Shown: positions 1-4,960, counted from the stretch's first letter. The stretch: 5,604 nucleotides of DNA from a bacterium (GCA_030428585.1 JAUIDL010000049.1:1-5604); one strand, 5' to 3'. A program made the numbers and translations. The notes: generated by a model from the sequence alone, not told the origin.

Positions 1-285
1 TGCTGGATCGTCAGATGAAATCATTGGTCCTTCGTGACCATCGTTGTTCACGATTTTCAAGTTATAGCGGGCGTCGTTCTTGGTACCCAATGCCCTAAGC
101 AATGTGCGCAGGCTTTGTGCGGTCACGCCACGCTTGCCGATCACGCGGCCAAGGTCTTCTGGGTGGACTGTCAGTGTCAACAGCACCCCTTTTTCGTCGA
201 TAATACGTTCGACGACGACATCGTCAGGATTTCCGACGACAGATTTTACGATATACTCTATGAATTGCTGGTCGATTGTGGACAT
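1..285 (-). CDS. khpA: KH-domain RNA-binding protein KhpA (YlqC family), 3' end outside window
   Basis: The 95 visible residues form a single small KH domain. The family binds RNA, usually together with KhpB/Jag, and in other bacteria it influences cell division and translation-related RNAs. Seen here: an N-terminal helix (QQFIEYIVKSVVG, residues 6-18), a beta strand, and the loop VIGKRG (48-53) containing the G-x-x-G RNA-contact motif, followed by a helix with LRTLLRALG. The ATG at 285 is preceded by a good Shine-Dalgarno (AGGGGG). Family members are usually about 75-80 residues. This one is still open at 95, so it has a C-terminal extension or tail of unknown length. In many bacteria khpA directly follows rpsP; here two other genes lie between them. 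Family assignment is firm; cellular role is by analogy. Confidence 0.9.
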   Translation of the reverse strand, partial: MSTIDQQFIEYIVKSVVGNPDDVVVERIIDEKGVLLTLTVHPEDLGRVIGKRGVTAQSLRTLLRALGTKNDARYNLKIVNNDGHEGPMISSDDPA

Positions 286-321
286 ATTCCCCCTTCATGT
301 CTTTCGGACTATCGCAAATGG

Positions 322-343
322 TTGTGCTTATATTGTAGCACAA
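322..343. repeat. inverted repeat over the khpA -10/start region
   Basis: TTGTGCT and AGCACAA are perfect inverse complements separated by 8 bases. The repeat overlaps the predicted -10 and transcription start of khpA. It could be an operator, or a weak hairpin ending pilin transcription, but no T-run follows on the minus strand. Function is unproven. Confidence 0.3.
332..340 (-). promoter_or_regulatory. extended -10 promoter for khpA
   Basis: On the minus strand the sequence reads TGCTACAAT, an extended -10 (TGn plus TACAAT). It predicts a start near 325 and a leader of about 40 bases that contains the Shine-Dalgarno. No good -35 is visible at 16-18 bases, which is normal for extended -10 promoters. 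A 7-bp inverted repeat (322-328 with 337-343) overlaps the -10 and the predicted start. Confidence 0.5.
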
Positions 344-359
344 TCAGCTTTTTACAAGC

Positions 360-1361
360 TTAATACGCGCCCGCACCGTACAGTTGTCGAATCTCCTGGG
401 GAGTCATGGCTCGACTGAGGATACGAACGTCGTCCACTTTTCCCGTAAAGGTTCGTGAACCAGATCCACCGACTCGTAGCGTCGTGCCGTAGCCATAAAT
501 CTTATCAATAAAGCCAGTGCTCTTCACTTCACCATCAACATAAAAGGTCATCTTGCCTGCTTCGTACAGTCCAACCAAGAAGTGCCATTCGTCATCCACC
601 GGCACGCCGTCAAGGTTAGCCGAGCCATCCCAACAGTTCCCATTGCTAGTTTTGATAGCGAACTGATACTTCCCGTCGTTGGTATACAGACCACCGTTAC
701 AGCCAACTCGACCAACGATAATCGCTTCGTCGTCATAATCACCAGTGCTTTTCATCCAAGCAGCGATTGTCCAATAGGCATCAAAACTAACGTCCTGCAA
801 GACACCCCCGTCGACACTCGGGACAACAAAGCCGTTTCCACTCCCGAATTCAATCGCGCCGCTAAAGCCACTTTCGCCGGTTGTCAGCGTGCCACTATTC
901 GAGTTCGGTACTCGTCCATGGAATGAATAATCTTCGTCATTGTCATTAAAGGGCCACCACGCCTCGAGTTTGAAACAACTGCCGGCCGCCGGCGTCGTCG
1001 TTTTACTGGTCAAGAAATAGGCACTTTGTTCGTCAACCGTCGCCGTCAAACAATAATAATTCGGTTGGATATCGGTCAGGAGCGTATAGGTATACTTGGT
1101 TGACTCGCTGTCATAGATGCCCGCGGATGCCAATGTCGGCGGGTACTGCCCATTGTTGAGCGTCGAGTAATTCAGCATCTTTTTGGTCACATCGACAATT
1201 GCACTCTTGGCCGCACTGTTTCGAGCCCGTTCTTGGAGTCCAAAATAAAGGGCCGTCGAAATAACTGCCAGAATCGCAATCACCACAATAACAATAATCA
1301 ATTCGATCAAAGTAAAACCGTGCTGTGATGGGCGCCCATCCGTCTCACGCGCGTATACCAT
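360..1361 (-). CDS. type IV prepilin-like protein with C-terminal LamG/concanavalin-like domain
   Basis: 333 residues. The N-terminus carries a class III (prepilin) signal: a 15-residue charged leader ending in G15, then FTLIE (16-20) with Glu at mature position 5, then a hydrophobic helix to about residue 43. A prepilin peptidase would cut after G15, giving a mature protein of 318 residues. Residues about 45-130 look like a pilin head (YSTLNNGQYPPTL; C104 and C129 could pair). Residues about 131-333 resemble a LamG-like jelly roll: EAWWPFND, WTIAAWMKS, EWHFLVGLYE, TFYVDGEV and the typical ending VDDVRILSRAMTPQEI. C221 and C243 could form a second disulfide. The product is probably surface-exposed and may bind sugar or protein on another cell, which is inference. 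The ATG at 1361 has no Shine-Dalgarno and lies directly after a -10 box. No alternative start precedes the cleavage site. Confidence 0.9.
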   Translation of the reverse strand: MVYARETDGRPSQHGFTLIELIIVIVVIAILAVISTALYFGLQERARNSAAKSAIVDVTKKMLNYSTLNNGQYPPTLASAGIYDSESTKYTYTLLTDIQPNYYCLTATVDEQSAYFLTSKTTTPAAGSCFKLEAWWPFNDNDEDYSFHGRVPNSNSGTLTTGESGFSGAIEFGSGNGFVVPSVDGGVLQDVSFDAYWTIAAWMKSTGDYDDEAIIVGRVGCNGGLYTNDGKYQFAIKTSNGNCWDGSANLDGVPVDDEWHFLVGLYEAGKMTFYVDGEVKSTGFIDKIYGYGTTLRVGGSGSRTFTGKVDDVRILSRAMTPQEIRQLYGAGAY

Positions 1362-1368
1362 GCTTATG

Positions 1369-1377
1369 ATTATACCA
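1369..1377 (-). promoter_or_regulatory. extended -10 promoter giving a leaderless pilin mRNA
   Basis: The minus strand reads TGGTATAAT, a perfect extended -10. Only seven bases separate it from the ATG at 1361, so the expected start falls at or one base before the ATG. The possible -35 (TTAATC, 1392-1397) is poor. There is no room for a Shine-Dalgarno, so the transcript should be leaderless. Confidence 0.65.
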
Positions 1378-1431
1378 CGGCTCTTATGAGAGATTAACAG
1401 AGGTAGTGTAAAAGTATTTTATGAGTATATA

Positions 1432-1460
1432 TTGACTTTTTATCAAGTTTATGCTAATAT
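1432..1460 (+). promoter_or_regulatory. near-consensus promoter for the GC-rich gene
   Basis: TTGACT (1432-1437), a 17-base spacer, then TATGCTAATAT with the -10 TAATAT at 1455-1460. The predicted start is near 1467, leaving a leader of about 64 bases. The leader holds a small inverted repeat (TGGAA/TTCCA, 1478-1490), an 8-base palindrome GAGCGCTC (1494-1501), and a strong Shine-Dalgarno. The promoter is AT-rich like the rest of the genome, while the sequence after about 1488 turns GC-rich. Confidence 0.75.
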
Positions 1461-1514
1461 GTAATTATCCTCTCAATTGGAAATCTTCCAGGCGAGCGCT
1501 CATTCCACCACCAA

Positions 1515-1530
1515 CTCCTGAGGAGGAGAC
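1515..1530 (+). promoter_or_regulatory. strong Shine-Dalgarno with adjacent complementary CTCC
   Basis: GAGGAGGAG (1520-1528) is the strongest ribosome binding site in the window and fixes the ATG at 1531. CTCCT at 1515-1519 lies directly before it. CTCC (1515-1518) can pair with GGAG (1525-1528) across a 6-base loop, which could partly hide the site. With only four base pairs the effect is likely small. Confidence 0.5.
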
Positions 1531-2076
1531 ATGAACAAGGACCAGGACGGTCAGGGCACCACCAAGGGTGTCAGCCCCGAGGACCAGGTCAGCACGAAGG
1601 CGAAGCGCAAGGCGACCCAGAACGCCGCTGCCCGCGCCCGAGCACACGGTGCTCGTGGTGTCGGCCACAAGTCGACTCCTCAGCGCAACAATCGACGCAA
1701 CGTCGGCCAGAAGCGCTTCGACTCGCGACCCGTCGCGACGCTCGAGACGCTCTTCCAGGCGCTTGGTCAGCGGTTCATCGAGATCGCCAACGAGCAGCTC
1801 TGGGACCAGGCGACGCGCAAGGCGATGATCGCCGAGCTGCGCAGCATGCTCGGCATGCCGATGCCCACCGGGATCACCTACGACCCCAAGGAACTCGGCT
1901 ACCTGCGCAAGGAGCTCCTGCGTGACGCGTTCTTCAAGACGAGCCGGTTGTTCGCAACCCGCTCGATCATCGAGCTGAACCTGCCCGGTCACGACACCGG
2001 CTGGTTCCGCGCCCGCCTCCATGCGGTGCAGAACAAGCGCGCGCAGACCAAGCAGCCGGTCGTCCAGACCGCCTGA
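1531..2076 (+). CDS. unrecognised basic protein in a GC-rich, probably foreign, gene
   Basis: 181 residues of no family I recognise. Residues 1-65 are low-complexity, rich in Lys, Arg, Gln, Asn, Ala and Gly, with almost no large hydrophobics, so probably disordered and suited to binding nucleic acid. Residues about 68-160 look like a folded, mostly helical core (LETLFQALGQRFIEIANEQL; WDQATRKAMIAELRSML; YLRKELLRDAFFKTSRLF), ending in a basic tail. There is no signal peptide, membrane segment or cysteine. Composition is striking. A sample line is about two-thirds GC, roughly 88% of codons end in G or C, and every lysine is AAG, unlike the mixed use in the flanking genes. It stands alone with its own promoter, strong ribosome binding site and hairpin terminator. 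Transfer from a high-GC bacterium or phage is a reasonable inference. Coding status is well supported; function is unknown. Confidence 0.85.
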   Translation: MNKDQDGQGTTKGVSPEDQVSTKAKRKATQNAAARARAHGARGVGHKSTPQRNNRRNVGQKRFDSRPVATLETLFQALGQRFIEIANEQLWDQATRKAMIAELRSMLGMPMPTGITYDPKELGYLRKELLRDAFFKTSRLFATRSIIELNLPGHDTGWFRARLHAVQNKRAQTKQPVVQTA

Positions 2077-2088
2077 CTTCGGTCACTA

Positions 2089-2140
2089 GGCCCCCGCCAC
2101 CTATCCAATCACAGGAAGGGGCGGGGGCCCTTCCATTTGG
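2089..2140 (+). terminator. hairpin terminator after the GC-rich gene
   Basis: GGCCCCCGCC (2089-2098) pairs perfectly with GGCGGGGGCC (2120-2129). Three more pairs lie inside a one-base bulge. It begins 13 bases after the stop codon. The tail CTTCCATTT is only moderately T-rich. The very stable stem and its position support a rho-independent terminator for the plus strand. Confidence 0.7.
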
Positions 2141-2141
2141 C

Positions 2142-2171
2142 ATAAAAATACCCCGCGTCCAGGCGGGGTAT
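2142..2171 (-). terminator. rho-independent terminator of rpsP
   Basis: A perfect 9-bp stem, ATACCCCGC with GCGGGGTAT (2148-2156 with 2163-2171), and a 6-base loop. On the minus strand it is followed by TTTTTAT. It lies 18 bases after the rpsP stop. It points against the plus-strand terminator just upstream, so the two convergent transcripts are separately closed. Confidence 0.88.
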
Positions 2172-2189
2172 GTTCGTTTCGAGATTTCT

Positions 2190-2612
2190 CTAGGCTTCTT
2201 CGGCAGGCTTCTCTGCTTCGGCTGGCACTTCATCAGTCACAGGTGCTTCTTCCGCAGGAGCTTCCTCGGCTGGTTCTTCAGCTGGTGCTTCTTCCTTTGG
2301 CTGGTTCTTGCGCAGCTTTTCAGGGTTTCGCAGGTTTTTTGTCTTGTCAGACGCAGGTTCGACGACCCATTTTGGCAGTTTCACGCCCGCAGCCTTCAGT
2401 AGTTTGACCACACGAGGCGTTGGTTGTGCACCGTTGTCCAGGTACTTTTGTGCAATCTCAACATTGACGTTGGCTTCTTTGGTGTGTGGGTTGTAGGTGC
2501 CGACATAGGCGACGACACGGCCACTCGAAGGGTGGCGCTGGGCTTCTTGGACCGCAAGGCGGTAGACTGGGTAGCCTTTACGACCAAGGCGTTGCAAACG
2601 AATTGCGAGCAT
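2190..2612 (-). CDS. rpsP: 30S ribosomal protein S16 with acidic C-terminal tail
   Basis: 140 residues. Residues 1-82 are a standard S16 (MLAIRLQRLGRKGYPVYRL, then GRVVAYVGTYNP and RVVKLLKAAGVKLP), a small-subunit protein that binds 16S rRNA early in assembly. Typical S16 is about 80-90 residues. Here a basic linker (88-106) leads into an acidic tail (107-140) built of EEAPAEE-type repeats, presumably disordered and exposed. The ATG at 2612 follows AAGGAAG with a 10-base spacer. The gene has its own promoter and terminator, so it appears monocistronic. The usual downstream partner khpA is about 1.9 kb away, beyond two unrelated genes. Tail function is unknown; similar S16 extensions occur in some other phyla. 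Confidence 0.97.
   Translation of the reverse strand: MLAIRLQRLGRKGYPVYRLAVQEAQRHPSSGRVVAYVGTYNPHTKEANVNVEIAQKYLDNGAQPTPRVVKLLKAAGVKLPKWVVEPASDKTKNLRNPEKLRKNQPKEEAPAEEPAEEAPAEEAPVTDEVPAEAEKPAEEA
2241..2294 (-). repeat. EEAPAEE repeats in the S16 tail
   Basis: Residues 107-124 of S16 contain three successive copies of an EEAPA/EEPA unit. At DNA level the copies are degenerate (GAAGAAGCTCC-like), so this is a protein repeat rather than an exact DNA repeat. It could expand or shrink by slippage. Confidence 0.7.
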
Positions 2613-2665
2613 AAAAATAAAACTTCCTTTAAACTCTTAACATTATTATGTGTAATTCTCGTAGT

Positions 2666-2694
2666 ATTTTACACTGTTCTCCTCTGTAAGTCAA
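2666..2694 (-). promoter_or_regulatory. near-consensus promoter for rpsP
   Basis: On the minus strand, TTGACT (2689-2694), a 17-base spacer and TAAAAT (2666-2671). The predicted start near 2659 gives a leader of about 47 bases with the Shine-Dalgarno AAGGAAG. It is back to back with the promoter of the divergent membrane gene. Confidence 0.8.
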
Positions 2695-2706
2695 TCGTTT
2701 CACCGA

Positions 2707-2735
2707 TATACATATTCCTAGCAACCAGCTATACT
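2707..2735 (+). promoter_or_regulatory. promoter next to the ATG of the SemiSWEET gene
   Basis: TATACA (2707-2712, four of six consensus -35 bases), a 17-base spacer, then TATACT (2730-2735). The expected start near 2742 lies two bases before the ATG at 2744, so the mRNA should be practically leaderless. No Shine-Dalgarno is present. Confidence 0.55.
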
Positions 2736-2743
2736 ATAACCAT

Positions 2744-3064
2744 ATGCGCCATGTCTTCCATCATCACAAATACAGAAAGAAGCTTGCAAACAAAAAATCT
2801 GGTCCAATCGACGATCTTGCCCTGATAGTCGGCATCGTCCAACCCCTTGCAACGTTGCCACAAATCTGGTTAATCTATTCGACACGAAACGCCGAGGGAG
2901 TTTCATTCTTTATGTGGACTGCTTACAACATTGCAAGTGTCATTCTCCTCCTTTACGGCATCAAGTATCGACTTACCCCTATCATCTGGGCCAATATCCT
3001 CTGGTTAGTCGTACAGACCCCAATGATGGTGTCGGTATTCTTTTTCCCAGTTTCCGCTCAGTAA
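2744..3064 (+). CDS. SemiSWEET / PQ-loop three-helix membrane protein
   Basis: 106 residues with three hydrophobic helices at about 23-45, 54-73 and 78-101. The first contains the PQ-loop signature (LATLPQIWLIY, P39-Q40) followed by a TRNAEGVSFFMW stretch. Both are characteristic of SemiSWEETs, half-transporters that dimerise to move small sugars across the membrane. The basic, His-rich N-terminal 20 residues (HHHKYRKK) add to the usual length of about 85-95. By the positive-inside rule this end faces the cytoplasm. Substrate cannot be read from sequence; some PQ-loop proteins carry other solutes. The gene diverges from rpsP and converges on rnc with a single base between the two stop codons. 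An internal start at M57 would remove the first helix, so the ATG at 2744 is preferred. Confidence 0.85.
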   Translation: MRHVFHHHKYRKKLANKKSGPIDDLALIVGIVQPLATLPQIWLIYSTRNAEGVSFFMWTAYNIASVILLLYGIKYRLTPIIWANILWLVVQTPMMVSVFFFPVSAQ

Positions 3065-3065
3065 G

Positions 3066-3770
3066 CTAGGACCCATAGGTCGTCAGTGCCGCTTTTGCTG
3101 CCGCTTGCTGAGCGGCTTGTTTGCTTGGCCCAGTCCCCTGGCCCACCAATTTGCTTCCCGAATACACCCCAAGGGTAAAGACCTTATCGTGGTCTGGGCC
3201 AACTTCTTCTAGTACGACGTAACGCGGGGTAAAGTTATCTTGACGCTGCATCACTTCTTGTAGGTGGGATTTTGGATCACGCCACGAGCCTTCTTTGAGA
3301 ATAGCGTCGAGTTTGCTGGTAATATTCTTTTGAATAAAAGCCGCCGCGTCATCATAGCCACGTTCGAGGTAAATCGCACCAATCAACGCCTCAAACGCAT
3401 TCGCCAAAATCTGCATTCGCGCTCGATCACTGCCCTGTTTTTCACCACGGCTCATTCGTAGCAATGGTTCATATCCGAGCTTTTTACCCGCATCACCAAT
3501 ACTTTCGGTGCGGACCAAGGCAGCCCGCCAACTGGTCAGAATGCCTTCTGGTTCGTCATAGGTGTTATACAGAAAATCAGTCACGACCAGTTCCAAAACA
3601 GCATCGCCCAGGAATTCCAGACGTTCATTATGCTCTGACACACTCTTACGGTGTTCGTTAACATAACTGCGGTGCGTCATTGCGGTAATTAGCAGTTCGA
3701 TATCTTGAAATTCAAAGCCCAGTGTCTCTTTGGCAAAGGCTTGATACGGCGCGGTCGACATGCCAGTCAT
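3066..3770 (-). CDS. rnc: ribonuclease III
   Basis: 234 residues, normal length. RNase III cuts double-stranded RNA, including the stems around 16S and 23S rRNA precursors. The nuclease domain (about 8-155) has the signature NERLEFLGDAVLE (48-60) with E49, E52 and D56, and the second metal site in ILANAFEALIGAIYLE (121-136) with E127. The position equal to E. coli D114 is asparagine here (N124; codon 3399-3401 reads AAT on the minus strand). A double-stranded-RNA-binding domain spans about 164-232 (DPKSHLQE near its start; GPSKQAAQQAAAKAAL near its end). The start codon shares one base with the Nudix stop (TAATG), so translation is probably coupled. M4 is a possible alternative start. It is the last gene of the rpmF-nusB-Nudix-rnc series. 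Confidence 0.96.
   Translation of the reverse strand: MTGMSTAPYQAFAKETLGFEFQDIELLITAMTHRSYVNEHRKSVSEHNERLEFLGDAVLELVVTDFLYNTYDEPEGILTSWRAALVRTESIGDAGKKLGYEPLLRMSRGEKQGSDRARMQILANAFEALIGAIYLERGYDDAAAFIQKNITSKLDAILKEGSWRDPKSHLQEVMQRQDNFTPRYVVLEEVGPDHDKVFTLGVYSGSKLVGQGTGPSKQAAQQAAAKAALTTYGS
3100..3126 (+). terminator. possible terminator of the SemiSWEET transcript inside rnc
   Basis: GCCGCT (3100-3105) pairs with AGCGGC (3111-3116) across a 5-base loop and is followed by TTGTTTGCTT. It lies about 35 bases past the plus-strand stop, within the antisense of the rnc 3' end (the Ala/Gln-rich helix). The stem is short and the T-tract interrupted, so this is only a candidate. Confidence 0.35.
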
Positions 3771-4258
3771 TATAAATTCTCCTGTCGGATGCGTTTCATC
3801 GCCAGCAGCATCAATTTTCCGATATCTTCATATTCAATCGCGTCCAAGGCATCGTGAAAACTAAACCACTTAATGCCGTTCATCCAATCTTCTTTTTGAA
3901 TGGCGTTCGTGTCACCTTTCGCCCGAACCAAATAAATTTGCGTGGTCATCAGGACTAATTTATCAATACGACGGTAGCGGAAGTGAATCTTGCCCAACCA
4001 GCCAAGGACGTCGACATCGGTCAAGCCGGCCTCTTCGCCCACCTCACGTTTAGCGGTCTGCTGTGCGGTCTCACCCTCTTCGATGTGACCTTTTGGAATC
4101 GTCCAGCGGTCTTTCGAGTCTTGGATCAAGAGAATTTCGACGCCCTTTTTGCCATGGCGAAAAACAATACCGCCCGAGGTTGGTTCGCGAACTATTTCTT
4201 GGATGGATGGTTTTTTTCGAAAGTATTTTTTGAATTTATCAAACTGTTGTGTTGCCAT
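3770..4258 (-). CDS. Nudix hydrolase
   Basis: 162 residues from the ATG at 4258. The full Nudix box GX5EX7REUXEEXGU is present (numbering from this start: about 57-79; GHIEEGE, then REVGEEAGL), supplying the Mg2+-binding glutamates that cleave nucleoside diphosphate-linked substrates. DRWTIPKGHIEEGE before and in the box resembles the MutT/diadenosine-polyphosphate group, but substrate cannot be set from sequence. The basic N-terminus (KFKKYFRKKP) is unusual. A longer frame begins with TTG at 4276, but AGGGAG (4268-4273) lies nine bases before the ATG and is the natural ribosome binding site. The gene therefore overlaps the nusB 3' end by 20 bases. Its stop shares a base with the rnc ATG. In this operon an RNA 5'-end or nucleotide clean-up role is possible but speculative. 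Confidence 0.93.
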   Translation of the reverse strand: MATQQFDKFKKYFRKKPSIQEIVREPTSGGIVFRHGKKGVEILLIQDSKDRWTIPKGHIEEGETAQQTAKREVGEEAGLTDVDVLGWLGKIHFRYRRIDKLVLMTTQIYLVRAKGDTNAIQKEDWMNGIKWFSFHDALDAIEYEDIGKLMLLAMKRIRQENL

Positions 4259-4700
4259 CAGTGTCAGCTCCCTCAATAAGGGTGCGGTACGCGGTCCCCA
4301 GGACCCCGTTCACAAACTTACTGGAGTTATCAGACCCAAACGCTTTGGCTAGTTCGACGGCTTCGTTGATAGCGACCTTTGGCGGCACAATCTCAGCTTG
4401 GAAAAGGAGTTCATACACCCCAATTCGAAGGATATTACGGTCAATGCGGGCAATTTGTTCGATTGGCCAGTCGGGCGCAATCGGTTGAATCTTGCTATCG
4501 AGGTCGTCACGGTTGTCGAGAACACCGTGAACCAGGCTGTCGACAAACTTTGTATCTTCGATCGCGGCTTCGTAACGATCAATGTTACGAGCCAAAATAT
4601 CAGAAATATCAGCCGACTCATCCCCACACTGAATTCGGAATTCGTATTCGTAGAGGGTTTGGAGGGCGACGATGCGACCGAGATGACGATTAGATGCCAT
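4239..4700 (-). CDS. nusB: transcription antitermination factor NusB
   Basis: 153 residues, close to the family norm of 130-150. All-helical NusB binds boxA RNA with S10 (NusE) and supports antitermination on rRNA operons. Recognisable blocks are HLGRIVALQTLYEYE (6-20), IARIDRNILRIGVYELLF (83-100) and PPKVAINEAVELAKAFGSDNSSKFVNGVLG (106-135, typical of the C-terminal half). The N-terminal region has RHLGR in place of the usual R-x-x-AR. The ATG at 4700 has only a weak Shine-Dalgarno (AAGAGA, 11 bases away), so it may depend on ribosomes from rpmF, whose stop lies 48 bases upstream. It ends in TGA, which shows that UGA is a stop codon in this genome. It overlaps the Nudix gene by 20 bases. Confidence 0.95.
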   Translation of the reverse strand: MASNRHLGRIVALQTLYEYEFRIQCGDESADISDILARNIDRYEAAIEDTKFVDSLVHGVLDNRDDLDSKIQPIAPDWPIEQIARIDRNILRIGVYELLFQAEIVPPKVAINEAVELAKAFGSDNSSKFVNGVLGTAYRTLIEGADTDGNTTV

Positions 4701-4748
4701 AATGCGTTTGTTCTCTTAATATGTTAAGTGGTTATTTCTTGTCTGCTA

Positions 4749-4916
4749 TTATTTATCAGATTTTGTAGCAGTAGCCAGTGCTTTACCGGTTTCACGACGA
4801 GTCGTTTTGACCTTGACTGGTGATTTACCGTTTACACGGCGAGCAAGAGCAAGACGAAGGTGACTGCGGCGAAGACCGGTCTTCCGAGCGCTGCTCTGTT
4901 TCTTTGGTTGTCCCAT
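4749..4916 (-). CDS. rpmF: 50S ribosomal protein L32
   Basis: 55 residues. MGQPKKQSSARKTGLRRSHL corresponds to the conserved N-terminal part of L32 (MAVPK..., then RRSH). The rest is strongly basic, as expected for a protein threaded into 23S rRNA. No cysteines are present, so it is the zinc-free form, and the usual C-terminal GYY/GRKV-like segment is not recognisable, making it a short, divergent L32. The ATG at 4916 follows AAAGGAG with a 9-base spacer. It has a near-consensus promoter and heads the minus-strand series with nusB, a Nudix hydrolase and rnc. The series joins a large-subunit protein to rRNA transcription and processing factors. Alternative small basic ribosomal proteins fit less well. 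Confidence 0.85.
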   Translation of the reverse strand: MGQPKKQSSARKTGLRRSHLRLALARRVNGKSPVKVKTTRRETGKALATATKSDK

Positions 4917-4960
4917 GTAAATGAACTCCTTTGGTAGGTAATTATTTAAAACTTGGACTC

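Noticed and set aside
34..418. Two plus-strand open frames across the khpA region
   Set aside because: They are shadows of khpA and the pilin 3' end. Neither has a ribosome binding site, and the translations show no recognisable domain.
1497..1530. Riboswitch or leader peptide upstream of the GC-rich gene
   Set aside because: The leader is only about 64 bases, with short pairings and no known aptamer pattern or credible short frame.
1465..2022. Long minus-strand open frame (185 codons) opposite the GC-rich gene
   Set aside because: GC-rich genes commonly leave long open frames on the other strand. This one lacks a ribosome binding site, and the plus frame has promoter, Shine-Dalgarno and terminator.
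2074..2076. UGA as a glycine codon, as in Gracilibacteria
   Set aside because: TGA ends both the GC-rich gene and nusB at sensible protein lengths, and no in-frame TGA interrupts a recognised gene.
1485..2135. Direct repeat CTTCCA at both edges of the GC-rich segment (1485-1490 and 2130-2135), as a possible target-site duplication
   Set aside because: Six bases recur by chance at this scale, and no terminal inverted repeats or transposase accompany them.
4259..4276. TTG start extending the Nudix protein by six residues
   Set aside because: The extension encodes the Shine-Dalgarno that serves the ATG at 4258, and TTG is a rare start codon.
3983..4727. Several plus-strand open frames opposite the Nudix and nusB genes
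   Set aside because: They are antisense to strongly recognised genes, and their translations have no family features.
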